From Bacillota bacterium (GTDB lineage Bacteria; Bacillota; DTU030; DUMP01): 39,807 nt of DNA. The position numbers were made by a program, and so were the translations under genes. Below are positions 1 to 6,707 of this stretch, piece by piece; within the stretch, counting starts at the first letter, position 1; the number at the start of each line of letters is the position of its first letter. Location: assembly GCA_012837285.1 (NCBI GenBank), contig DURJ01000120.1:1-39807 (forward strand), given 5' to 3'. The notes beneath the pieces were generated by a model, which saw only the letters and a program-made list of their open reading frames with translations, ran no database searches and was not told the origin of the DNA.

Positions 1-7
1 AAAAAGT

Positions 8-33
8 AATGGCGGCCGGGGAGGGCCGCCATT
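8..33. terminator. Hairpin, possible terminator
   Basis: A perfect 10-bp inverted repeat with a 6-nt loop (arms 8-17 and 24-33, GC-rich). Read on the minus strand it is followed by a short T-run; on the plus strand there is no clear T-run. It may end a minus-strand gene left of the window, or act on both strands. Confidence 0.45.
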
Positions 34-290
34 TGGGAGAGGAGAAACCGGAGAAAAGAACTCATGGGGGAGAAGTGAAACCTTACCTGACATCATTATT
101 ACCTGGAAAACCAAAAGATATACTTGACCTTGAGCTAGCAAAATATACCACATTCAAGATGACCATAGAAATAAGGGGCGAGAGGTAAAGTTGTGTACAT
201 AAAATTTCACCCTATCATGGTTGCAGTGTTTGACCGGGGTAAGATCCTGCTCATAAGGGCGATGATAGGTTCATAACGCTGAGTGTCACA

Positions 291-324
291 GACCTGCTAA
301 ATAGTGCAGGTCGTTATTTTTTTA
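291..324 (+). terminator. Rho-independent terminator
   Basis: A 7-bp perfect stem (291-297 with 306-312), an 8-nt loop, then GTTATTTTTTT. It sits just upstream of the sigma-54-like promoter and would insulate the acyl-CoA cluster from upstream transcription. Its right arm overlaps the start of the duplicated 67-nt block. Confidence 0.75.
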
Positions 325-376
325 TCTATGGGATATCATTGGCCCTAATGTTGCATGATAGGGGAAGCAAAAGCCT
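310..376 (+). repeat. 67-nt duplicated control block, copy A
   Basis: This block aligns without gaps to 2886-2952, with 56 of 67 positions identical. The best-conserved part is the end, CATGATAGGGGAAGC, where 15 bases match exactly. Each copy lies upstream of an acyl-CoA gene (crotonase here, acyl-CoA dehydrogenase for copy B). Non-coding conservation of this kind points to a shared promoter or operator. Confidence 0.85.
339..366 (+). promoter_or_regulatory. Sigma-54-type -24/-12 promoter (candidate)
   Basis: The sequence TTGGCCC-N5-TTGCA has GG at 341-342 and GC at 353-354, separated by exactly 10 bases. That is the invariant spacing of the RpoN consensus (TTGGCAC-N5-TTGCW). The predicted transcription start is near 366. 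No sigma-A -35/-10 pair fits nearby. If correct, the cluster needs a bacterial enhancer-binding activator that is not encoded in this window. Confidence 0.65.
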
Positions 377-379
377 AAT

Positions 380-545
380 TCAACCCAAGGGGGTGTGTAG
401 ATCACAAGGCAGTTAGCAAGGTGACACCAGTGGAACGGTACCTTCGCTAATGCCAGACTGCTGGAGGCCTGAAGTAGTATTGGAAGTGCTGGGATGGTTA
501 TCGGTGCGTTTACCGAACTCAGTTGGCGCAACACGAAGTAGAAGA
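380..545 (+). promoter_or_regulatory. Structured 5' leader of the crotonase gene
   Basis: The main helix pairs 408-422 with 440-454: 14 base pairs with only two single-base bulges (G412 and C445). A small CCAG-ACTG-CTGG hairpin at 453-464 shares its first bases with that helix. A third helix is 489-493 with 518-522, enclosing TCGGT/ACCGA (501-505 with 512-516). An alternative pairing GGTG (392-395) plus TCAC (402-405) with GTGACACC (421-428) competes with the main helix. The ribosome-binding site at 548-553 lies just after these structures. I do not recognise a known riboswitch family. Confidence 0.5.
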
Positions 546-560
546 TAAGGAGGAGCAAAG

Positions 561-1343
561 ATGGCTTGGGAAACATTATTGCTGGAGAAGAAGGAAAATA
601 TCGGTATCATCACCCTGAATCGGCCCGAGAAAATGAATACCATGACACCGCTATTCATCAAGGAGTACAACCAGGTATTAGATGAAGTAGCGGCCGACCG
701 AGAAATCTGGGTGGTAATCCTACGAGCCGAAGGCAAGGCCTTTTGTGCCGGAGGAGATTTTGAGCTGCTAAAGGCGCTGGATACTGCGCCCAAAGCCCGA
801 GTTACTATTAGGGAAGTTGGTCGAGCTATTGGCAAAATGTATCACATGCCTAAACCGATAATTGCTGCTGTGCAAGGGGCGGCAGCCGGTGGGGGAGCCA
901 ACTTAGCTTTGTCCTGTGACTTTGTCATTGCTTCTGACAAGGCTAGATTTGGCCAAGCCTTTGTTAATATAGGCTTAGTACCGGATACAGGCGGTATGTG
1001 GTCCTTGACCCGTGCGGTTGGTGTGATGCGAGGCAAAGAGTTGGCCATGACTGGACGCTTGATCGGGGCAGAAGAAGCGGAAAGCTATGGCATGGTACTC
1101 ATAGTAGTCCCGGCCGACAAGCTGGATGAGGAAGTAATGGCTTTCGCCCAGCAGCTAGCAGCCCAGGCCCCGATTGCCGTGGGCTACATTAAGCAAATTG
1201 CTAACCGTATTAGTGATATTACACAAGAGACCTATTCGGACCTGGAAGCGGACCTTATGGGTATCGCCCTGCAGACCAAGGACCACAAGGAAGGCCTGAC
1301 AGCATTTTTGGAGAAGAGAAAACCTGTTTTTAAGGGAGAATAA
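561..1343 (+). CDS. Crotonase-family enoyl-CoA hydratase/isomerase, PaaG-like
   Basis: A 260-residue crotonase-fold protein, full length for the family. It acts on acyl-CoA thioesters in the cytoplasm. The N-terminal strand with NRPEKMN (20-26), the oxyanion-hole region AFCAGGDF (60-67) and the GGGAN loop (110-114) are clear. The two glutamates of classical enoyl-CoA hydratase (rat E144 and E164) align with N114 and F134. Instead there is Asp142 in GLVPDTGG, as in PaaG-type isomerases. A double-bond isomerase or another crotonase activity is therefore more likely than simple hydration. The start is ATG 561 behind AGGAGG (548-553). It is the first gene of the acyl-CoA cluster and follows the sigma-54-like promoter and long leader. 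Confidence 0.85.
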   Translation: MAWETLLLEKKENIGIITLNRPEKMNTMTPLFIKEYNQVLDEVAADREIWVVILRAEGKAFCAGGDFELLKALDTAPKARVTIREVGRAIGKMYHMPKPIIAAVQGAAAGGGANLALSCDFVIASDKARFGQAFVNIGLVPDTGGMWSLTRAVGVMRGKELAMTGRLIGAEEAESYGMVLIVVPADKLDEEVMAFAQQLAAQAPIAVGYIKQIANRISDITQETYSDLEADLMGIALQTKDHKEGLTAFLEKRKPVFKGE

Positions 1344-1370
1344 TCGTACCGAGAGGTGTTTCTTGTGACT

Positions 1371-1388
1371 AAAAAGAGAGCTCTTTTT
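1371..1388. promoter_or_regulatory. Palindrome before the CoA-transferase gene
   Basis: Arms AAAAAGAG (1371-1378) and CTCTTTTT (1381-1388) are a perfect 8-bp inverted repeat with a 2-base centre, in the 95-nt gap between the crotonase and CoA-transferase genes. It could be an operator, or a weak terminator since the right arm ends in T5. No good sigma-A promoter was found in this gap. Confidence 0.45.
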
Positions 1389-1438
1389 GCGAGGAAGAGG
1401 TTTTCACCGATCTATACTCAAAGAAAGAAGGGGCAACA

Positions 1439-2752
1439 ATGAGCTGGAAAGAAGACTATCAAAAGAAGCTAATGTCGGTGGAAGACGCAGCGGCCCAGAT
1501 CAAATCGGGAGATCGGGTTTGGCTCTCCCCAGTGTGCAGTATGCCGATTCAATTTGGTGATGCACTGGCCGCGCGGTACAAAGAATTGGAGAATGCCACT
1601 GCCATCAGCGGATTGCTAATGCACCCGTGGGGCTTCTTGAAGGGCGAGTGTAAAGGGCATATCAACTATGAAAGCTTCTTCTTAGGGCCAGTGGAACGCA
1701 AATTCCTCAAACAGGGCAATGTTAAGGTTACGTCTGTGCACTTCTCCCACATTGAGTGGTATACCATTAATCGGGTTAAGGCCAATGTGGCTGTTTTCGA
1801 TGTGACGCCACCGGATGAGTATGGCTATATGAGCTTTGGCCCTCTAGGAACTTATAATGGTGCTCTGGCGGCACAACTGGCTGACAAGGTTATCGTCCAG
1901 GTAAACAAAAAGGTACCGTATGTATACGGTGGTGCCGAGAGCTTTATCCATGTTGCGCAAGTGGATCATATTTGTGAGGCCGATCATGATATTCCAGTGC
2001 TCCCTAATCCGCCGCTTACAGACGAAGACAGAAAAATTGGCGCCTACATCGCGGAACGTGTTCCCGATGGAGCCTGCTTGCAGCTTGGTATCGGTGGTGT
2101 AGCCAACGCAGTGGGCGAACTGCTGGTAAACAAGAAAGACCTGGGAGTACACACGGAGATGTTCGTAGACTCTATGGTCACGTTAGCCAAGAAAGGCGTC
2201 ATCAACTGCTCGAAGAAGAACTTCCATCCTGGCAAAATTACTGCTGGCTTTGGGATCGGTTCCAAGGAACTGTACGATTTTATGGATAGAAACCAGCTAA
2301 TGGAAACCTTCCCTATTTGGAAGATCACGGACCCTTATATAATTGGACAGAACGATAACTTTGTGTCCATCAATAGCTGCCTGACAGTAGACATCACCGG
2401 TCAGGTGGGCTCAGAAGCGTTGGGCTTTAACCAATTTAGCGGTACTGGCGGGCAATTGGACTTTGTCCGGGGTGCAGGCTTGTCTAAGGGCGGTATGTCC
2501 TTCATAGCACTTGCGTCCACTGTGACCTTGAAGAATGGCACTACTATCAGCAAGATTGTTACTACTTTGGAACCGGGCACAGCTGTAACCACACCGAGAA
2601 CCGATGTGCAGTATATCGTAACTGAATATGGCGTGGCCGATCTAAGGGACAAGAGCATTCCTGATCGCGCCAAGGCCCTAATTGCTATATCCCACCCTGA
2701 TTTCCGCGATCAGCTACAATCTGAAGCCAAGAAGGCCGGCGTTTTGTACTAG
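1439..2752 (+). CDS. Cat/4-hydroxybutyrate-type acyl-CoA:acetate CoA-transferase
   Basis: A 437-residue protein of the acetyl-CoA hydrolase/transferase family (type I CoA-transferases such as butyryl-CoA:acetate and 4-hydroxybutyrate CoA-transferase). It moves CoA between an acyl-CoA and a carboxylate through a glutamyl-CoA thioester. The likely catalytic Glu240 lies in GVHTEMFVDS. The CoA-site loop GIGGVANAV (217-225) and the C-terminal FSGTGGQLDFVRGA motif are intact. The length is normal. The start is ATG 1439 after a weak AAGAAGGGG site. Its neighbours suggest it activates or releases a short fatty acid such as butyrate. Substrate cannot be told from sequence; acetate, propionate, butyrate or 4-hydroxybutyrate are all handled by this family. 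Confidence 0.88.
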   Translation: MSWKEDYQKKLMSVEDAAAQIKSGDRVWLSPVCSMPIQFGDALAARYKELENATAISGLLMHPWGFLKGECKGHINYESFFLGPVERKFLKQGNVKVTSVHFSHIEWYTINRVKANVAVFDVTPPDEYGYMSFGPLGTYNGALAAQLADKVIVQVNKKVPYVYGGAESFIHVAQVDHICEADHDIPVLPNPPLTDEDRKIGAYIAERVPDGACLQLGIGGVANAVGELLVNKKDLGVHTEMFVDSMVTLAKKGVINCSKKNFHPGKITAGFGIGSKELYDFMDRNQLMETFPIWKITDPYIIGQNDNFVSINSCLTVDITGQVGSEALGFNQFSGTGGQLDFVRGAGLSKGGMSFIALASTVTLKNGTTISKIVTTLEPGTAVTTPRTDVQYIVTEYGVADLRDKSIPDRAKALIAISHPDFRDQLQSEAKKAGVLY

Positions 2753-2795
2753 GAGTAAGTAACCTGACCTTTTCGTGGCCGACAGGTGGCCTTAA

Positions 2796-2869
2796 GCAGG
2801 CACTCTTCTCAAATCTCCCTTGTGAACGGACGCAGTGCCTGCAGTGATAACTCTTGACTGACGAGTCAA
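2796..2869. promoter_or_regulatory. Two inverted repeats upstream of copy B
   Basis: GCAGGCACT (2796-2804) and AGTGCCTGC (2834-2842) form a 9-bp inverted repeat spaced by 29 bases. TTGACT (2854-2859) and AGTCAA (2864-2869) form a 6-bp palindrome with a 4-base centre. They lie roughly 50-120 bases upstream of the putative -24 element of copy B, the usual distance for enhancer sites. The first could also be a poor terminator for the CoA-transferase gene, although no T-run follows. Confidence 0.4.
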
Positions 2870-2885
2870 TGGGGGGTAGATTGTT

Positions 2886-2952
2886 GTCGTTATGTTTTTG
2901 TCCATGGGATATAGTTGGTGCCAATGTTACATGATAGGGGAAGCGAGAGCCT
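2886..2952 (+). repeat. 67-nt duplicated control block, copy B
   Basis: The second copy of the block at 310-376, 56 of 67 positions identical with no gaps. It lies 46 bases upstream of the acyl-CoA dehydrogenase start. The surrounding sequence is not obviously similar to that of copy A, so similarity is confined to the block. Confidence 0.85.
2915..2942 (+). promoter_or_regulatory. Sigma-54-like promoter, degenerate -12
   Basis: TTGGTGC-N5-TTACA keeps GG at 2917-2918, but the -12 dinucleotide is AC (2929-2930) rather than GC, at the correct 10-base spacing. The predicted start is near 2942, giving a leader of about 56 nt to the acyl-CoA dehydrogenase. The change at -12 should weaken it relative to copy A, or the block may be bound by something else. 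Confidence 0.45.
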
Positions 2953-2997
2953 TCTTTGGCTTGAATGAGCAGGTAACAATGGAAAGGAGTGCAAAAA

Positions 2998-4143
2998 ATG
3001 GACTTTCGGTTAACTGAGGATCTGGAACTGTGGCGCAAGACAGTACGCGAGTTTACCGAGAACGAAGTGGCACCACATGACGAGGCAATGGACAGAGCCA
3101 ATGACTTATCTTGGGACATTATTGCTAAGATGAGGGATGCTGGCATGTTTGGCATACCTTATCCGGAAGAATATGGGGGATCTAATATGGGATCCTTGGC
3201 CGGGGCTATTACTACAGAGGAATTAGCCCGTGGATCAGCCAGTGTTGCCCTGACCTTGGATGCTCATTGGCTGGCTACCGATCCCATTTACCTTTTTGGC
3301 ACTGAGGAGCAAAAAAGGAAGTATTTGCCTGACCTAGTTTCCGGCAAGAAGTTGGCGGCCTTTGCTCTCACCGAACCTGTAGCGGGATCCGATGCCGCTG
3401 GTATTGTTAGCACCGCGGTTCGTGACGGCGATCACTGGGTTCTAAATGGTACCAAGGCTTGGATCACCAACGGTGGCGCAGCTGAGGTGTATCTGATAGC
3501 CGTCAAGACGGACAAGACAACAGGGGCCCGGGGTATTTCTACGTTTATTGTGGAAAAAGGCACACCCGGCTTTAGCATCGGCAAAAAAGAAGACAAGATG
3601 GGTTGCCGTGGGTCAGTAACCACCGAGCTGATCATGGATAACTGCCGGATTCCGGCCGCTAATCTCCTGGGGAAAGAAGGAGAAGGCTTTAAGATAGCTA
3701 TGATGACCCTGGACTTTGGCCGTGCTTGTGTTGGAGCCATGGGTGTGGGTACAGCTGAGTCGGTTATGGAAAAGGCGGCTCGCTATGCCAATCAGCGCCA
3801 GGCCTTCGGCGGTCCGTTGGGCAAGCTGCAGGCCATTCAGTTTAAGATTGCCGACATGGCCATGGGTATCGCAGCAGCTAGGTTCATGGTATACCATGCT
3901 GTCTGGAAGCGGGACCAGGGTATGCGCTTTTCCCAAGAAGCAGCTATGGCCAAAGTGTTTGCGGCCGAGGTGGCCATGAGCGCTTGCCGAGAAGCTATCC
4001 AGATTTTCGGCGGGAATGGCTATTCACGCGATTATCCAGTGGAGCGTGCTCTGCGTGATGCTAAGCTTTTGGAAATCGGTGAGGGTGCTTCCGAGGTACT
4101 CCGCATGGTTATCGGTATGACAACACTTAAACAGTATGCGTAA
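2998..4143 (+). CDS. Acyl-CoA dehydrogenase, short-chain (butyryl-CoA type)
   Basis: A 381-residue FAD-dependent acyl-CoA dehydrogenase that introduces a 2,3-double bond into an acyl-CoA, or in fermenters reduces crotonyl-CoA, passing electrons to EtfAB. The family signature FALTEPVAGSD (122-132), the WITNGG flavin/substrate segment (155-160), the QIFGGNGY motif (335-342) and the catalytic Glu362 in GEGASE are present. Length is typical. ATG 2998 was chosen because GGAAAGGAG lies 8 bases upstream; a GTG at 2989 would overlap that site. The etfB and etfA genes follow directly, giving the standard dehydrogenase-ETF set. Substrate chain length is inferred from context only. Confidence 0.92.
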   Translation: MDFRLTEDLELWRKTVREFTENEVAPHDEAMDRANDLSWDIIAKMRDAGMFGIPYPEEYGGSNMGSLAGAITTEELARGSASVALTLDAHWLATDPIYLFGTEEQKRKYLPDLVSGKKLAAFALTEPVAGSDAAGIVSTAVRDGDHWVLNGTKAWITNGGAAEVYLIAVKTDKTTGARGISTFIVEKGTPGFSIGKKEDKMGCRGSVTTELIMDNCRIPAANLLGKEGEGFKIAMMTLDFGRACVGAMGVGTAESVMEKAARYANQRQAFGGPLGKLQAIQFKIADMAMGIAAARFMVYHAVWKRDQGMRFSQEAAMAKVFAAEVAMSACREAIQIFGGNGYSRDYPVERALRDAKLLEIGEGASEVLRMVIGMTTLKQYA

Positions 4144-4158
4144 TGTGGGGGGACGGGT

Positions 4159-4944
4159 TTGCACATCGTAGTATGCATCAAGCAGGTGCCCAAGACGCTA
4201 GACGTATGCGTCGATCCAGTTACCCATAACCTGATTCGCCAAGGTATGGAAAGTGTTATCAATATGTTCGATGAAAATGCCCTGGAAGAGGCTTTGTTGT
4301 TACGAGAAAAGTTTGGCGGCAAAGTCAGTGTGATTAGCATGGGGCCTCCACAAGTGCAAGAAGCGCTGCGAAAGGCAGTGGCCATGGGTGCCGACGAAGC
4401 CTACCTGCTGTGTGACCGCGCTTTGGGTGGAGCCGATGTGCTGGCTACAGCCTATACTCTGGCTCAGGGAATCAAAAAGCTACAGCCGGTGGATCTGATT
4501 CTGTGCGGACGCCATGCTGTGGATGCCGATACCGGTCAAGTGGGGCCGGAGCTGGCCGAACGGCTCGGGTGGTCCCAGGTAACACTGGTCAAACGCTTGG
4601 AGCCTGATGGTACCAAGATCACCGCCTGGAGAGAATGCGAACAAGGAACAGCTGTTTGGGAACTACCGCTACCGGCAGTAGTCACCGTAGGCAAAGAGAT
4701 TAACAAGCCCAGATACCCAACACCGATTGGTATTATTCGGTCCGGCAAGAAACCCATTACTGTCTGGCATGCCAAGGACCTAGATGTAGATGAAAGCAAA
4801 ATTGGGTTAGCCGGTTCCCCCACCAGGGTAACACGCCTGTTTTCTCCCGAAAGAGTTTCCCGGGTGGAAATGCTTACTGGTAAGGCCGAAGAAGTAGCAC
4901 GGCTGCTCGTGGCCAAACTAGAAGAGCACAAAATCCAGCTGTAG
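4159..4944 (+). CDS. etfB: Electron transfer flavoprotein beta subunit
   Basis: A 261-residue ETF beta subunit, the AMP- or FAD-binding partner of EtfA that carries electrons to or from the acyl-CoA dehydrogenase encoded just upstream. It begins with the family pattern IVVCIKQVP and contains the nucleotide-loop region LILCGRHAVDADTGQVGPE (112-130). The start is TTG 4159 behind GGGGGGACGGG; no ATG or GTG fits better. It lies 15 bases after the dehydrogenase gene, so the two are cotranscribed. Whether this ETF bifurcates electrons (using NADH and ferredoxin) cannot be settled by eye. Confidence 0.93.
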   Translation: MHIVVCIKQVPKTLDVCVDPVTHNLIRQGMESVINMFDENALEEALLLREKFGGKVSVISMGPPQVQEALRKAVAMGADEAYLLCDRALGGADVLATAYTLAQGIKKLQPVDLILCGRHAVDADTGQVGPELAERLGWSQVTLVKRLEPDGTKITAWRECEQGTAVWELPLPAVVTVGKEINKPRYPTPIGIIRSGKKPITVWHAKDLDVDESKIGLAGSPTRVTRLFSPERVSRVEMLTGKAEEVARLLVAKLEEHKIQL

Positions 4945-4957
4945 GGAGGATAGATCC

Positions 4958-5977
4958 ATGCATGATGACATTTGGGTTGTTACTGAACTGGTGGGCAAAG
5001 GCTTAGCCTCTGTTAGTCTTCAGCTACTGGGGAAAGCTCGTCAGCTGGCAGACCAAGCCGATGGCAAGGTGATGGCAGTTGCTATGGGGCATCAAATAAT
5101 GCCCCTGGCCCAAGAAATAGTAGAGCATGGGGCCGATGAGGTGTTGGTTGCCGATCACCCGGAATTAGCCTATTATCGGACGTTGCCTTACGCCCGGGTG
5201 CTAACAGAGTTGGTCCAGGAGAGAAAACCAAACGTAGTATTGCTGGGGGCTACCAGCCAGGGCCGAGACCTGGCCCCCAGAGTCGCCGCGCGGTTACAAA
5301 CAGGGCTCACAGCCGATTGCCTGGAGTTGCATATTGACGACCAGGGACTCTTGGTACAAACTAAGCCTTCTTATGGTGACAATGTAATGGTGGATATTGT
5401 TATTCCCGACCACAGACCACAAATGGCTACTGTGCGGCCCAATGTGTTCCCTTTGCCAAAGAGAATGGCTGATCGCCAAGGGAAAGTCAGCTCGGTGACG
5501 GTGACTCTACAGCCTGACGATCTCAGAACAGTGGTGAAGGACATCATGGCCGAAGAGCAAGAAGCATTCAGGTTAGAGGAAGCCGATGTGGTAATCTGCG
5601 GCGGTCGGGGCATGGGTTCCAAGGAGAATTTCGAACAACTCTATGCCTTGGCTCAGGCTTTCGGCGGAGTTGTGGGGGCCACCCGACCGCCGGCAGATGA
5701 AGGCTGGATTAACCCGGCTTTCCAAATCGGCCAAAGCGGCAAGATGGTAGCGCCGAAGCTGTTCATTGCCTGTGGCGTGTCAGGCGCCGTCCAGTTTACG
5801 GTGGGTATGGAGAAATCCAAAATTGTAGTAGCAATCAATAAGGATGCTGCGGCCCCGATTTTCGATTTTGCCACCTATGGCATTGTCGGTGACACTCGGG
5901 AGATTATCCCGGCTCTGTTACAGGAGCTCACTACAATCCAGGAAGGCAAAACCAGAAGCAGAAAGGAGAGCAATTAA
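4958..5977 (+). CDS. etfA: Electron transfer flavoprotein alpha subunit
   Basis: A 339-residue ETF alpha subunit that forms the FAD-carrying heterodimer with EtfB. The C-terminal FAD domain is clear: GGRGMGSKENF (210-220), GATRPPADEGW, QIGQSGKMVAPKLFIACG and the SGAVQFTVGM loop. No N-terminal ferredoxin extension is present, unlike some EtfA proteins of bifurcating caffeyl-CoA reductase complexes. ATG 4958 follows GGGAGGA. It is 13 bases after etfB, and the ctfA-type gene begins 2 bases after its stop. Confidence 0.94.
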   Translation: MHDDIWVVTELVGKGLASVSLQLLGKARQLADQADGKVMAVAMGHQIMPLAQEIVEHGADEVLVADHPELAYYRTLPYARVLTELVQERKPNVVLLGATSQGRDLAPRVAARLQTGLTADCLELHIDDQGLLVQTKPSYGDNVMVDIVIPDHRPQMATVRPNVFPLPKRMADRQGKVSSVTVTLQPDDLRTVVKDIMAEEQEAFRLEEADVVICGGRGMGSKENFEQLYALAQAFGGVVGATRPPADEGWINPAFQIGQSGKMVAPKLFIACGVSGAVQFTVGMEKSKIVVAINKDAAAPIFDFATYGIVGDTREIIPALLQELTTIQEGKTRSRKESN

Positions 5978-5978
5978 A

Positions 5979-6695
5979 GTGAAGTCTAAGGAAAAAGCTT
6001 TGGATGCAGCTTTGGATTACGTTAAGGATGGTATGACCATCATGATCGGGGGATTTCTCGGACAAAACGCACCGCTGGCCTGTATTGACAAGTTAGTGGA
6101 ACGTGGGGTAAAGGATCTGACCTTGATTACAGCTGTGAATGCTTATGTGGGGGGTGGCTTTGGTATCGGCAAGCTAATCGAAAACAAACAAATCAAGAAA
6201 TACATTGGCTCCCACATTGGCACTTGCCCGGCAGCAGTAGAGCTGTATAAGAAAGGAGAGCTGGAAGTTGATTATTATCCCCAAGGCACAGTGATAGAAA
6301 AAATCAGGGCTGGCGGCGCCGGACTCGGTGGAGTCCTGACTCCCGTTGGTGTAGGCACACTGATGGAGCAAGGCAAGCAGAAACTGGTAATAGATAACCG
6401 GGAGTACTTGGTGGAGACAGCTCTTAAAGCCAACGTTGGAATCATAAGAGGATACAAGGCGGATAAGATCGGCAATATCCTCTACCGTGGTACGTACAAC
6501 TCTAATCCAGTTATGGCTCTGGCGGCTGATTACGTTATTGCTGAGGTAGATTATGTAGTGGAGCCGGGAGAGATCGAACCGGATCGGGTTGGAACCCCAG
6601 GTATTTTAGTCGATGCAGTGGTCCTCGGCTACGGTGAGGAAAAGACACAGGAAATTTTCAAGAACCTCTGGATTCGAGACAAGAAACTGGCATAA
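5979..6695 (+). CDS. CoA-transferase subunit A (acetoacetate/butyrate type)
   Basis: A 238-residue alpha subunit of a two-subunit (SCOT/AtoD/CtfA family) CoA-transferase. Motifs are the MIGGFLGQNAP loop near residue 22, the AGGAGLGGVLTP segment and the YRGTYNSNPVMALAADY region. Together with the next gene it would swap CoA between acetate, butyrate or acetoacetate and their CoA esters. GTG 5979 is chosen because GAAAGGAG sits at the right distance and it is 2 bases after the etfA stop. A longer reading upstream would overlap etfA and is not supported. It is unusual to see this in the same cluster as a Cat-type transferase. Confidence 0.88.
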   Translation: MKSKEKALDAALDYVKDGMTIMIGGFLGQNAPLACIDKLVERGVKDLTLITAVNAYVGGGFGIGKLIENKQIKKYIGSHIGTCPAAVELYKKGELEVDYYPQGTVIEKIRAGGAGLGGVLTPVGVGTLMEQGKQKLVIDNREYLVETALKANVGIIRGYKADKIGNILYRGTYNSNPVMALAADYVIAEVDYVVEPGEIEPDRVGTPGILVDAVVLGYGEEKTQEIFKNLWIRDKKLA

Positions 6696-6707
6696 AGGAG
6701 GAGGCAA

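Larger units (their letters stand above)
1..560. other. Gene-free regulatory region before the acyl-CoA cluster
   Basis: No credible protein gene is seen in the first 560 bases. The stretch holds a hairpin at 8-33, copies of the 8-mer ATGATAGG (minus strand at 211-218, plus strand at 262-269 and 355-362), a rho-independent terminator at 291-324, the first copy of a 67-nt duplicated block (310-376) with a sigma-54-like promoter, and a structured leader (about 366-560). Positions 34-200 show nothing I can name. The length and density of signals suggest a heavily regulated control region. Confidence 0.6.

Noticed and set aside
124-149. Sigma-A promoter TTGACC...TATACC at the left edge
   Set aside because: The spacer is only 14 bases and no gene follows before the terminator at 291.
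393-540. Group II intron 5' end (GTGTG start and structured RNA)
   Set aside because: The motif GTGTG and the helices recall domain I, but no domain V, no maturase and no room for an intron before the ATG at 561 were seen. Kept only as a structured leader.
413-835. Minus-strand reading frame over the leader and crotonase gene
   Set aside because: It has no ribosome site or recognisable domain and overlaps a clear crotonase gene and its leader. Treated as a frame shadow.
4159-5977. Bifurcating ETF with ferredoxin domain as in caffeyl-CoA reductase
   Set aside because: EtfA has no N-terminal ferredoxin extension. Bifurcation without it remains possible but cannot be seen by eye.
5844-5978. 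N-terminal extension of CoA-transferase subunit A
   Set aside because: The longer frame overlaps etfA and matches no family sequence; GTG 5979 has a good ribosome site and the family N-terminus.
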